Shown here: positions 19,531 to 28,367 of the stretch, in pieces | Layout: every line of letters begins with the position of its first letter | Position numbering within the stretch: the first letter of the stretch is position 1 | DNA from: Neobacillus mesonae | GTDB taxonomy: Bacteria; Bacillota; Bacilli; Bacillales; Cytobacillaceae | Length of the DNA: 64,000 bases | Assembly: GCF_001636315.1 (NCBI RefSeq) | Contig: NZ_KV440949.1 | Location: 2,970,973 to 3,034,972 of the forward strand | Direction: 5' to 3' | Made by a program: the position numbers and the translations under genes | Notes under the pieces: model-generated | Database searches by the model: none | What the model was told of the DNA's origin: nothing | Seen by the model: the letters and a program-made list of their open reading frames with translations, nothing else

Positions 19531-19807
19531 TTATTCATATTGGTTTGTGGTTAACCTTATAATACGAAAGGGTGCTTTACTTGAATAAGTGCAACATAAG
19601 AATCCAAAACTAGGTGTGATAACTCATGAATGGCAAAAATGGTTTTGTTTACGTCTTCTTGCAAATACTTTTAAAAAATGTTAAACTTTAGAAGAATTAT
19701 TTTTGTTCGGTGTAAAGGATAGTATAAGATAACCTTTCGTCTTGATGATCACTGAGTGCAAGGATAGTAACACATTGTGTGTAAAGCACACAGCAGGAGG
19801 AAACAAA

Positions 19808-20008
19808 ATGGAACAAGGTAAAGTAAAATGGTTTAATGCAGAAAAAGGTTTCGGATTTATCGAGCGTGAAGGCGGAGAAGACGTATTCGTTCATTTCTCA
19901 GCGATCCAAGGCGAAGGTTTCAAATCTTTAGACGAAGGTCAAGCAGTTACTTTTGACGTTGAGCAAGGTCAACGTGGAGCTCAAGCGTCTAACGTGCGTA
20001 AAGCTTAA
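19808..20008 (+). CDS. Cold shock protein, CspB/CspD type
   Basis: 66 residues, single-stranded nucleic-acid binding. RNP1 KGFGFIER (about 13-20) and RNP2 VFVHFSAI (about 26-33) are both intact. ATG 19808 has AGGAGG nine bases upstream. The long leader before it is non-coding, as usual for csp mRNAs, though I could not define a cold-box. A terminator follows closely. Confidence 0.96.
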   Translation: MEQGKVKWFNAEKGFGFIEREGGEDVFVHFSAIQGEGFKSLDEGQAVTFDVEQGQRGAQASNVRKA

Positions 20009-20027
20009 TAATAAGAACAAACTAAAG

Positions 20028-20056
20028 CAGGCTCTTTATAGAGTCTGTTTTTTTTT
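20028..20056 (+). terminator. Terminator of the cold shock gene
   Basis: Stem caggctc/gagtctg with loop tttata, then nine T. Confidence 0.9.
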
Positions 20057-20295
20057 ATTTCTTCTTTTAAAAACAAGGAGCCCCACTCACGAATGAGTAG
20101 GGCACATGTAAACAAGTAAATCAAATGGTAAACAAAGTGTATCACATAATAACGAAATGTCCTAATTATCTTTGAATAAAAATTTTAAAGTGCTTTCGTA
20201 GAGAGTGGGAATATCTTATATTGTTTCAAGTTTTACCGACTTTCCACTTAAAAGCATCTGATTACAGGTATCCTGACAGAAATAGGTAGCTTTTT

Positions 20296-20481
20296 TTATT
20301 TACTTTTTTTATACCCACCTTCTACAAATCTAATCATATCACGCCCTGAGATCTTTTCTGTTTCATGATAACCTTCTTCATCACGCAAACTCAAGTACCA
20401 GTTGCTATCGCCATCTTCATTTAGCCTATATAACTTATTGGTAAAAACATTTGTATAAAAATCTCCATTTCTTAGCCTCAT
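20296..20481 (-). CDS. Small soluble protein of unknown function
   Basis: 61 residues, starting MRLRNGDFYTNVFTNKLYRL. No membrane segment; it is rich in charged and aromatic residues and looks like a small beta-rich fold. I do not recognise a family. A good ribosome binding site (AGAGGTGGG) lies 5 bases before the ATG, which is the main reason to believe it is a gene. It is isolated on the minus strand. Confidence 0.55.
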   Translation of the reverse strand: MRLRNGDFYTNVFTNKLYRLNEDGDSNWYLSLRDEEGYHETEKISGRDMIRFVEGGYKKSK

Positions 20482-20810
20482 AATATCCCACCTCTAATGT
20501 ATATAAACTGTATTATGCCCAAGATATCCACCGTGAGCCATTAGACATATACAGTCAAAAATCCCATGGATATTCAATGAATAGACATGCCAATCAAGAG
20601 GAGAGGGACAGAACATGGAAAGTTAGAATTTTTCCTTCTTCAGCTAACTGAGCAGGATAGTTGAATAAGGTTAGTCATGATTAGGAGTATTTTACTTTGA
20701 ATATTGAACTAGTTGAAATAAATAGAAAGTAGTTTATTCGAAAGCGAAAAGGACTATTATTTGGTATTATATACCTTGACTACTATCGATAATAAATCAG
20801 AGGAGAATAG
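20482..20810. other. Intergenic region, 329 bases
   Basis: AT-rich. It contains the leader regions of the two divergent flanking genes, including the GAGGAGA site just before 20811. I see no further gene, repeat or clear terminator in it. Confidence 0.5.
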
Positions 20811-21299
20811 ATGAGACAATTTTTTAAAGATAATAAGTGGATTATTCCTATTTCATTATTGATTGTATTAATCCCTGTGGGTCTAAATATCTTTTATATA
20901 TATGGTGATTTAAATACAGGTAAGGATTTAGGTAATGCCGAATGGTTGGCGTTTTGGGGGAGTTATCTTGGAGGGGCAGCAACCTTAATCGCAGTGTGCT
21001 TAACATTAAGCCAAAATATGAAGGTTATTAAACAAAATGAAAAGATTTTTATTCAGAATCAAGAAAATTTAAAATTTCAAGAAGAGCGCTCAAGGATAGC
21101 TCTTATGCCGTATATAGAAGTAATGGTATCTCTTGATGAAGATATGAGTTTGCATAAAACAAAACTTCATCCTCCTAATGGTTTTATAATCTTAAAAAAC
21201 AAAAATGATGCCATAAGATTTAGTTCTGATTTCCCCGAAAAGTATCATCAAACTATTGAACAGTTATGTGAATGGGGAGAAAAAAACCGTAATAATTAA
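20811..21299 (+). CDS. Two-helix membrane protein with coiled coil, unknown function
   Basis: 162 residues. Two membrane helices (about 13-33 and 46-66) are followed by a predicted coiled coil (about 68-95) and a cytoplasmic tail. This layout resembles phage-defence or signalling-associated small membrane proteins, but I cannot assign a family. A GAGGAGA site lies 4 bases before the ATG. Codon use and AT content are like accessory genes nearby. Confidence 0.7.
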   Translation: MRQFFKDNKWIIPISLLIVLIPVGLNIFYIYGDLNTGKDLGNAEWLAFWGSYLGGAATLIAVCLTLSQNMKVIKQNEKIFIQNQENLKFQEERSRIALMPYIEVMVSLDEDMSLHKTKLHPPNGFIILKNKNDAIRFSSDFPEKYHQTIEQLCEWGEKNRNN

Positions 21300-21367
21300 C
21301 TTCTTTTGTATAGATAATGAGAACCCATTTGGAAACAGAGTGAGATTAATTCAGTATTTTATATTAG

Positions 21368-21410
21368 AGAACAGAAAACAGTTACCTAATTGGTAACTGT
21401 TTTCTGTTCT
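21368..21410. terminator. Long bidirectional terminator hairpin
   Basis: A 19-bp perfect stem (21368-21386 with 21392-21410) and 5-base loop. The stem is A-rich on one side and T-rich on the other, so it could act on both strands. It lies 68 bases after the gene at 20811-21299. Confidence 0.75.
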
Positions 21411-21685
21411 AATAGTCGTGCCAGTAATCCTGTAGTAAAAAGTAAAGAAGTTCTACTTATGTTACAACAGGGCAGAATCCCTATAGTAAATGGGTTAGCG
21501 TCAGGAAAATTCGGATTTCAACGTAAGTAGATTCCAAGGACGCTACCCCCGTTTTTAACTACATTAAGGAAGCTTTAATGGTCTTAAAGAATCAGTCGAG
21601 GCCATCTACTTCGAATTAAAATGGCCAAATCTTAGTACAACAATAAAATACCTTACATATAAGGTGTTATAAGCTGGTTTCCTCA
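21411..21685. other. Intergenic region with a long-range inverted repeat
   Basis: About 275 non-coding bases. gggttagcgtc near 21493 can pair with gacgctaccc near 21538, which suggests a relic of a structured repeat. I recognise no gene. Confidence 0.4.
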
Positions 21686-22063
21686 TTAAGAAGCCTCTTC
21701 TGGTTGTGCGATTTCAAATTCACCTTCTGCATACTCTTGCTCCGCATAATGGCTTCCCCATTGACAGAGCTCCTGCAAGATAGGTTTAAGAGATTCTCCA
21801 AGTTCAGTGGATGAATATTCAACCTTCGGTGGTACTTGATTATACATCTTTCTGCTCACAAGTCCACTGTCTTCAAGCTCTCTAAGTGTTTGAATCAGCA
21901 TTTTCTGAGTTATATTTGGGACAATGCGCTTTAATTCACTCGTTCTCTTTGGTCCATTCATTAAAAAGTATAATACAAGACCTTTCCATTTTCCGCCAAT
22001 AACTTCCTTTGTCACTTCAAAACCACAACTAAATTTTTTCAAGTCTAAACCTCTCCATTCCAC
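21686..22063 (-). CDS. HxlR-family transcriptional regulator
   Basis: 125 residues, winged helix. It has the HxlR core CGFEVTKEVIGGKWKGLVL with a conserved Cys at 13, then LKRIVPNITQKMLIQTLREL and DSGLVSRKMY. These regulators often sense electrophiles or quinones through the N-terminal Cys. It is divergent from an SDR oxidoreductase gene with a 147-base gap holding the direct repeat TACTATATC at 22081 and 22131, a possible operator. Confidence 0.93.
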   Translation of the reverse strand: MEWRGLDLKKFSCGFEVTKEVIGGKWKGLVLYFLMNGPKRTSELKRIVPNITQKMLIQTLRELEDSGLVSRKMYNQVPPKVEYSSTELGESLKPILQELCQWGSHYAEQEYAEGEFEIAQPEEAS

Positions 22064-22080
22064 ATTTATTACTTTTTAGT

Positions 22081-22139
22081 TACTATATCACAAAAAAGTG
22101 GGTACTTCCGTTAATGTGCTTACTGAAGGATACTATATC
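22081..22139. promoter_or_regulatory. Direct-repeat candidate operator between hxlR-type and SDR genes
   Basis: TACTATATC occurs at 22081-22089 and again at 22131-22139. HxlR-type regulators bind sites in divergent intergenic regions, so these repeats are candidates. This is inference only. Confidence 0.4.
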
Positions 22140-22210
22140 TTGTAAGTTGTTCTTCAAATACTTAAAGGTATTAGACATAAAATAAAATTAATTCTAAAGG
22201 AGTGTTAAGT

Positions 22211-22957
22211 ATGGGTAAATTTGAAGGTAAAATAGCACTTGTAACGGGTGGAACAAGTGGGATTGGTCTTGCTACAGCACAAAAGTTTGTAAACGAAGGT
22301 GCATATGTTTATATCACGGGACGCAGACAAAACGAACTTGATAAAGCTGTTAACCAAATTGGTAAGAACGTAACCGGTGTACAAGGGGATATTTCTAAGC
22401 TTGAAGACTTAGACAAACTATATGACCTTATAAAGCAGGAAAAAGGTAAGTTGGACATTCTTTTTGCTAATGCAGGAATTGGAAACTTCCTTCCATTAGG
22501 TGAAATTACTGAAGAGCAGGTTGATAGAACGTTCGACATTAACGTTAAAGGAACCATCTTTACTGTTCAAAAAGCGTTATCACTATTCCCGGACAAAGTA
22601 GGTTCTATTATTGTAACGGGCTCTACTGCTGGAACAATTGGCAACCCAGCGTTTAGTGTATATGGAGCATCTAAAGCAGCATTAAGAGCACTAGTTCGCA
22701 CCTGGATTCTTGACCTAAAAGGTACTGAAATCCGTGTAAATGTGGTTAGTCCAGGAGGTATTCTTACACCTGCATACGATGAGCTTTTTGGTGATGCACT
22801 TGAAGAGGTACTGGAAAATAGCAGAAATACTGTTCCAGCTGGAAAAATTGGGACACCTGAAGAAGTAGCAAACGCTGTATCTTTCCTTGCTTCAGACGAA
22901 AGCAGTTACTTGACGGGTGTTGAATTGTTCGTAGATGGCGGGCTAGCACAGGTATAA
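22211..22957 (+). CDS. Short-chain dehydrogenase/reductase
   Basis: 248 residues, classical SDR. Cofactor motif TGGTSGIG (about 12-19), then NAG in [12 protein letters not shown], catalytic Ser in VTGSTAG and YxxxK in [11 protein letters not shown] (about 152-162). The residue after the second strand is ITGRRQNEL, suggesting NADP(H). ATG 22211 has AAAGGAG nine bases upstream. It is divergent from the HxlR regulator and followed by a monooxygenase-domain gene, together an aldehyde/quinone-response group. Confidence 0.93.
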   Translation: MGKFEGKIALVTGGTSGIGLATAQKFVNEGAYVYITGRRQNELDKAVNQIGKNVTGVQGDISKLEDLDKLYDLIKQEKGKLDILFANAGIGNFLPLGEITEEQVDRTFDINVKGTIFTVQKALSLFPDKVGSIIVTGSTAGTIGNPAFSVYGASKAALRALVRTWILDLKGTEIRVNVVSPGGILTPAYDELFGDALEEVLENSRNTVPAGKIGTPEEVANAVSFLASDESSYLTGVELFVDGGLAQV

Positions 22958-23056
22958 TTTCACTGCGCAGAGATTACAAATAGTCCCCAAAAAAGGTTAA
23001 TGGGGAATGGTGTAACGGAATCGCCGCAAAATCTAAAATTTATAGGAGGAGTCAAT

Positions 23057-23389
23057 ATGACCAATCAACAAGTTCAACTCAATATTCGTTTTAAGGCTAA
23101 ACCAGGGAAGAAAGAAGAATTCCGCAAGGAGCTATTTTCCCTAATTGAGGAGATGTCATCCGAAAAGGCATTTATTAGCGCTATTGTTTCGGATAATCTA
23201 GATCAACCGGATGAACTGCTCATTTATGAAACATGGAAAGGCACGAGAGATAGCTGGCTTGATGAAGAATTTATTAAACCATACCGCAAGGATTACGAAG
23301 TAAGACTGGATGATTTAATTGTGGAAAGAAGCGTTAGCTGGTTGCAACCTAACCGTGAATGGGGAAGGCATATAACGAATGCATATTAA
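23057..23389 (+). CDS. ABM-domain (quinol monooxygenase-like) protein
   Basis: 110 residues of the antibiotic biosynthesis monooxygenase fold, a small cofactor-free dimer: NIRFKAKPGKKEEFRKEL then a DQPDELLIYETWK strand. ATG 23057 follows AGGAGGAGT; an upstream in-frame start exists at 23000 but has no site. It is 99 bases after the SDR gene and probably co-transcribed, acting on quinone-like compounds. Confidence 0.85.
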   Translation: MTNQQVQLNIRFKAKPGKKEEFRKELFSLIEEMSSEKAFISAIVSDNLDQPDELLIYETWKGTRDSWLDEEFIKPYRKDYEVRLDDLIVERSVSWLQPNREWGRHITNAY

Positions 23390-23708
23390 TTTTTATAAAT
23401 GAGAAATAGCATCTACAGCTGTACAAATGGGCTTATCTTTTAAACATATAACAATTAGTTCGACCATCGCTAACGCGCTGGACATGAAAGAAAATTAATG
23501 ATTCCTATATTCCTAATTACAGTAGAGTGAAAAGAGATTAATCATTTACTTCTCACATTGAAAGTGGCATCTTATCATTAATTATTTTTCAAATACTTGA
23601 TAAAAATAATTATAAAATATTTCCTGATTTTATGTGTTTAAATTATTTGTTTCCTGTAATAATTATGATTATCTGATGGAGCAAATAAGCTTCTGGAAAT
23701 AAGCTGCG

Positions 23709-23917
23709 TTTTTTACGATTCTACTTTTAATGTTTGCCTTAATCATTGGCGTTTATTATTATGCAATCAAAGAAAATAGAAGTGAACAGAATACCCAAGG
23801 TAAACGAAAGTAGGAAGTCCTAAGATAAATGAAATAAATCACTCAATCAATAGTCTTATGAATAATTATTTACATTAATTATTCATATTGGTTTGTGGTT
23901 AACCTTATAATACGAAA
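23709..23917 (+). pseudogene. Internally deleted relic of a nagZ-like fusion gene
   Basis: The first half matches the N-terminal membrane-anchor region of the gene at 17737 (from about 17773), and the second half matches its last 20 codons and downstream 40 bases (to about 19569). About 1.6 kb in between is missing, and a stop codon lies at the junction. A second copy of the glycosidase gene once stood here, directly upstream of the deacetylase. Confidence 0.88.
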
Positions 23918-23978
23918 CAAGCTAATAGAAGTTACTCAGTTATTCCGTTATAGGGCGCTTTAATGGAGCAACGAAAAT

Positions 23979-24010
23979 CCTAATTTCTCATTTTATGCTG
24001 AGAAATTAGG
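23979..24010. terminator. Hairpin upstream of the deacetylase gene
   Basis: 12-bp perfect stem cctaatttctca/tgagaaattagg with an 8-base loop. It lacks a T-run on the plus strand, so termination is uncertain. Confidence 0.5.
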
Positions 24011-24101
24011 CAGTTTAATAACGTTGTTAATCTTTCCTGACCTATCCCTATAAGAGTTTATGCGATGTACACTGAAAACTACAATACTAGGAGTAGATTT
24101 A

Positions 24102-25463
24102 ATGAAGAAATGTTTTACCCTGATACCGATTTTGCTAATAATAGTTTTTATGGTAGGCTGTCAGGATCATAAATCAACAACGAATATAGCGAAAATACAT
24201 TCTCATTCTAGCCAAAAGGAACACCATGACAAAAAATCAAAGCCTAACAAGATACAGGAAGAGAAAAATCAAAAAGAACAACTGTTAGCACAGGCCGAGT
24301 TTTCAGCAGAACAATATGATTACCAAAAATCTATAACCCTATTAAAACAATCAGAAATTTCCAAGGATGTAGACATTCAAAGTGCCATTGATACATACGA
24401 AAAACAAATGAAAAACCTTGTGACATGGCCAGACAATAGCCAGATCTCTCATTTATTTTTTCACTCATTAATTGTCGATCCATCCAAAGCATTTGATGGA
24501 GATAATATGACTCAAGGTTATGAAGATTACATGGTGACTATCAATGAATTTAAAAAAATTATAAATCAATTATACGAGAGAGGATATGTCCTTTTGAATC
24601 TTCAGGACATTGCAAAACTCGATAAAAAGGGGAAAATGGTTTACCAGGACATTAAATTGCCGCCTGGTAAAAAACCATTGATATTGTCGCAGGATGATGT
24701 TAGCTATTATGAATACATGAAAAATGATGGATTTGCCAAAAACCTAGCACTTGATGCTAATGGAAATGTCACAAATACCTATGTAAATGAGAAGGGAAAA
24801 GTCGTACAAGGAGCTTATGATCTAGTTCCTATCGTAGATAACTTTGTTAAAAAACATCCGGATTTCTCTTACAAGGGAGCCAAAGGAATCATTTCGTTAA
24901 CCGGATATAACGGAGTACTAGGATATCGAACCTCAGAGAGTAGCTATGGTCCAAATAGTAATGAGCCTGATCCAAATTTCAAAATGGATCAACAGCAAGC
25001 GAAAAAAGTAGCTAATGCGCTGAAAAAAGAGGGATGGATGTTTGCCTCTCATACTTGGGGACATCTTAATGCAAAGGATGTATCTTTGGATCTCTTAAAA
25101 AAAGATACATCTAAATGGAAAAAGGAGGTAGAACCAATTGTCGGACCAACAGACACGATTATTTTTGCTTTCGGTAGTGATATTGGAGACTGGAGACAGT
25201 ATTCCAATGATAAATATCACTATTTGAAAAGCCAGGGCTTTAATTACTATGCCAATGTGGACGCATCAAAGGCTTACTGGTCTCAATTAGGTCCAGATTA
25301 CTTCCGACAAGCTCGTATTAATGTAGATGGTTTACGGATGCGAGAAGCAATAACCGGAGAAAACAATGTATTAAAACAATTTTTCGATGTTAAACAGATA
25401 TTTGACTCCTTACGGCCAACTGCCAAGAAACTTATTCTGAAGGGGAGCAGAAACAATTCGTGA
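24102..25463 (+). CDS. Polysaccharide deacetylase-like lipoprotein
   Basis: 453 residues. A lipoprotein signal ends in VFMVGC (Cys about 20), followed by a charged helical region (about 25-130) and a NodB-fold domain (about 140-450). Metal ligands are the Asp pair in LSQDDVSYYEY and the HTWGH motif (H-x3-H). It probably deacetylates a cell-surface polysaccharide or peptidoglycan at the outer face. ATG 24102 has AGGAG upstream. From 24576 onward the gene is duplicated at 15794. Substrate unknown. Confidence 0.88.
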   Translation: MKKCFTLIPILLIIVFMVGCQDHKSTTNIAKIHSHSSQKEHHDKKSKPNKIQEEKNQKEQLLAQAEFSAEQYDYQKSITLLKQSEISKDVDIQSAIDTYEKQMKNLVTWPDNSQISHLFFHSLIVDPSKAFDGDNMTQGYEDYMVTINEFKKIINQLYERGYVLLNLQDIAKLDKKGKMVYQDIKLPPGKKPLILSQDDVSYYEYMKNDGFAKNLALDANGNVTNTYVNEKGKVVQGAYDLVPIVDNFVKKHPDFSYKGAKGIISLTGYNGVLGYRTSESSYGPNSNEPDPNFKMDQQQAKKVANALKKEGWMFASHTWGHLNAKDVSLDLLKKDTSKWKKEVEPIVGPTDTIIFAFGSDIGDWRQYSNDKYHYLKSQGFNYYANVDASKAYWSQLGPDYFRQARINVDGLRMREAITGENNVLKQFFDVKQIFDSLRPTAKKLILKGSRNNS

Positions 25464-25681
25464 TATATGGCCATTTTGGTTATTCAGCTAATAATGTAAT
25501 CGATCTAAATTCATTACATTTTTTCCGGTGTTATCGGTTCATTTTCAGGAAATGACCGAAAAAAACAGGAATCGTCCAACTCTTTGAAAAATCCGTATAA
25601 CACTATTCAACTTAAGGGGGCTTATCTTGAAATAAGATTTAAGCAATGATCTTCAACAATCGGGCGCTTTTCTTGAATAAG
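24576..25681 (+). repeat. 1106-bp direct duplication, copy 2
   Basis: Matches 15794-16899 base for base in length, with scattered substitutions. This copy lies in the intact gene and is therefore likely the donor. Confidence 0.92.
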
Positions 25682-25926
25682 AAGGCGTCTCTTTGTAATG
25701 AGTAAGATTCTAGAACAATACATTTAAGGGATTGGATTATGTTAACATGAAATAAGAGAAGCCCCACTCAATTGAGAAGGGCTGAATACATTATTACATC
25801 TGAATGTGTTTGCTGTTGTCCTCCGATGTTTTATATTGCATTTAAAACCTTTAAGTCGGATTTTTTATAAATGTTGATTTAGAGCCTTTTTTATACACTA
25901 TTTCTTTCTATTATATATGAAAATGA
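25682..25926. other. Non-coding tail of the first groEL-bounded segment
   Basis: About 245 AT-rich bases between the duplication end and the second groEL repeat. It holds a short hairpin agccc/gggct near 25760-25783, like one near 20080. No gene seen. Confidence 0.4.
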
Positions 25927-25944
25927 ATGGGCGGCATGATGTAA
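25927..25944 (+). repeat. groEL 3'-end repeat, copy B
   Basis: Exact copy of the last 18 bases of groEL, with no further groEL sequence before it. The 135 bases after it resemble those after the true groEL end, including GATGAGAGTGGTTTGCTAAC and a terminator with compensatory changes. Confidence 0.85.
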
Positions 25945-26033
25945 TCTGCCCCCTCAATCCCTTGATAGATAAGGATTTGTTGGTAAGATGAGAGTGGTTT
26001 GCTAACACTTTGCTAACATTAAGGAATATAAAG

Positions 26034-26078
26034 GAAGCTTCTCATAAGTTCACTGAACTTTTGGGAGGCTTCTTTTTT
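26034..26078 (+). terminator. Terminator-like hairpin after groEL repeat copy B
   Basis: Stem gaagcttct/gggaggcttc with G-U pairs, then six T. It is a diverged version of the hairpin at 11054-11098. Confidence 0.7.
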
Positions 26079-26294
26079 CATTGCTTGCGAGACGTGAAGA
26101 AATTGGAAAACTATTAAAGTAGAGAAGGAGCTCATCCTGCAACTTTAGCAGGAGAGGCTTGTTCACCTACACTAAGTGGGAAGAGCCTTTTTAATATTGC
26201 ACTTTCGGGTGGATCAGAAAAATAGTGGAGGATTTTAACTTTTTATAGGTGGAATTATGGAAACATTGTAAAATCATATGAAAGGGGGAAAATT

Positions 26295-27203
26295 ATGACT
26301 TCATTTATTAACGTAAAAAATATTTCAAAATCTTTTAAAGACCAAAAAGTTCTTAAAAAGATTTCATTTTCAGTCGAAGAAGGAAGCATTACAGGATTAC
26401 TCGGTCCAAACGGTTCCGGTAAAACAACCATGATTCGGTTATTAAACGGTGTTATTCTTCCTACTGACGGCGAAATTGTTGTTGGAGGTTTCGATCCAAA
26501 TAAGAATGGCGATGAAATACGAAAAATCTCAGGGATTGTTACGGAAAGCACCTCACTGTATCACGAGATGAGTGCTTATGATAATCTTATGTTTTTCTCT
26601 GAATTATACGGAGTAAAAGACGATAGCAGAATCGACTACTTACTTGAACAATTTGAAATGACAGAACATAAAGATAAGCTTGTAGGAACGTTTTCAACCG
26701 GAATGAAAAAACGAGTTGCTCTAGCAAAAGCATTACTTCATAGACCTAAAATTTTATTTTTAGATGAACCAACAAATGGTCTTGATCCGGAAGGGATTCA
26801 AATGGTGATTGGCTATTTGAAAAAAATTAATAAAGATGAAAATATAACCATCCTTATTTGTACACACGTGCTTCATCAACTTGAAACTATTTGTGACCAT
26901 TATCTCTTTATCCAAAATGGTATGTTATTAGAAAGCGGAAATAGACGGGAGTTGGAAGAAAAATATTTAGGAGAAATCGATCTTGTTGTAGAAACGAATT
27001 TAATTCCAAGCGGAGAGGTCTATCACAACTTTCCTTATAAGAGAATAGACGAAAGCCATCTATCATTTAGATTAAATTCTAAAAAAGATGTTCCAAGTCT
27101 ACTTCGTTTGATATTAAAAGAATCGGATGTATTTTCTTCTGCATTTGCCAATAGAGATCTTGAAACATTATATTTTGCTATTCGGGGTGAACAAAATGAA
27201 TAA
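26295..27203 (+). CDS. ABC transporter ATP-binding protein (ABC-2 type)
   Basis: 302 residues. Walker A GPNGSGKTTM (about 38-47), signature FSTGMKKRVALAKALL (about 136) and Walker B ILFLDEPTNGLDPEG. A C-terminal extension of about 80 residues follows the ATPase core. An AAAGGGGGAAAA site precedes the ATG. It overlaps the permease gene by 8 bases. With the permease it forms an ABC-2 exporter, of unknown cargo, between the second and third groEL repeats. Confidence 0.93.
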   Translation: MTSFINVKNISKSFKDQKVLKKISFSVEEGSITGLLGPNGSGKTTMIRLLNGVILPTDGEIVVGGFDPNKNGDEIRKISGIVTESTSLYHEMSAYDNLMFFSELYGVKDDSRIDYLLEQFEMTEHKDKLVGTFSTGMKKRVALAKALLHRPKILFLDEPTNGLDPEGIQMVIGYLKKINKDENITILICTHVLHQLETICDHYLFIQNGMLLESGNRRELEEKYLGEIDLVVETNLIPSGEVYHNFPYKRIDESHLSFRLNSKKDVPSLLRLILKESDVFSSAFANRDLETLYFAIRGEQNE

Positions 27204-28038
27204 TCGTATTCTAAAGGCAATGATTAAAAAAGAGATGAAATCGATTCTTTCCTCGAAAAAATTATGGATACCGATGATTATTGTCCCTTTACTTCTCTGT
27301 GTCATTTTGCCTATTGTAGTTTCTTTCTTAGGCACTCATAGTGGAGAATTAAAAACTATTGACCCTGACATTCAAAATACGGCAGATAAGTTTGTAGAAA
27401 AATTTCCAGACGGAGAAATAAAAACACAATTTTTATCACTTGATAATATGAATTTACAATTAACCTTTTTATTTTTCAATTTCTTAATTATTCCGTTTTT
27501 CTTACTAACCGCCATTGTAAACTCATCCTTAATTGCCGCTAATAGTTTTGTAGGTGAAAAAGAAAGAAAAACACTTGAAACGTTACTCTTTTCTCCTATT
27601 AGCATAAAGGAATTATTGATTAGCAAAATGATTGCTGCTTTACTTCCATCCATCGGAATTACCTATTTAGCCTATTTGTTATGCGGTATATTAGTAAATG
27701 TTATTGTTTTTCCATCGTTTCATTTTGTATTCTTTGTTTCAACAAATTGGATAATTTTTATGTTTATACTTGTACCTTTTTTAATCATATTTAATATTTT
27801 GCTAAATATCTTTATATCTGCAAAAGTAAAGACGCTCCAGGAAGCTCAACAATTCGGTGGACTTATGGTATTACCTATTATCGCTATCATTATTAGTCAA
27901 GTATCCGGTTTATTTTTCTTAAGTCCTGTTGTTATAGGTGTGCTGGGTGTTATATTGCTAGTTGCCGATCTTTTTATTTTCAGCCTGATGATAAAAAACA
28001 TTCACCGCAATACATTATTTGAGAGTCAAATTCATTAA
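27196..28038 (+). CDS. ABC-2 type transporter permease
   Basis: 280 residues with six membrane helices. It begins MNNRILKAMIKKEMKSILSS, has an extracellular loop between the first two helices and the ABC-2 motif GEKERKTLETLLFSPIS (about 118-134), which couples to the ATPase. I chose ATG 27196, preceded by GGGGTGA and overlapping the ATPase stop. NatB-like export of small molecules, peptides or ions is possible; no substrate gene is nearby. Confidence 0.9.
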   Translation: MNNRILKAMIKKEMKSILSSKKLWIPMIIVPLLLCVILPIVVSFLGTHSGELKTIDPDIQNTADKFVEKFPDGEIKTQFLSLDNMNLQLTFLFFNFLIIPFFLLTAIVNSSLIAANSFVGEKERKTLETLLFSPISIKELLISKMIAALLPSIGITYLAYLLCGILVNVIVFPSFHFVFFVSTNWIIFMFILVPFLIIFNILLNIFISAKVKTLQEAQQFGGLMVLPIIAIIISQVSGLFFLSPVVIGVLGVILLVADLFIFSLMIKNIHRNTLFESQIH

Positions 28039-28051
28039 ACTCTCAGCTTAC

Positions 28052-28067
28052 GGGCGGCATGATGTAA
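28052..28067 (+). repeat. groEL 3'-end repeat, copy C
   Basis: The last 16 bases of groEL (GGGCGGCATGATGTAA), 14 bases after the permease stop. The sequence following it differs from that after copies A and B, so it may be the original chromosomal flank of groEL. Confidence 0.85.
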
Positions 28068-28170
28068 GGCTTTTGAGCCTTGCAAAGGAGAAATTAGTAA
28101 AGGCTATTTCTCTCCCATTTTTCAACCTTTTTGAGAAGCTGTCGTGTAATTAATTATATTCAATAGCAAT

Positions 28171-28204
28171 AACCACTTCCTAAAAAATGAGGGAGTGGTT
28201 TTTT
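28171..28204 (+). terminator. Terminator hairpin
   Basis: Perfect or G-U paired stem aaccacttcc/gggagtggtt followed by TTTT. Related to the hairpin at 11441-11479. Confidence 0.8.
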
Positions 28205-28367
28205 GTGTTAATAAAGTAACGTTGTCCGAATAGTATTAATTTAGTAAGAATGTAAGAAGGGAAGTTTGAGCTTATTCTTAGGGGAGGTATGCATTTTATG
28301 GGGATTTCAGGTTTTATTGTATTATGTGGCTGTTATTGCTAATGAATAACGAGTGGGAGGAACATTT

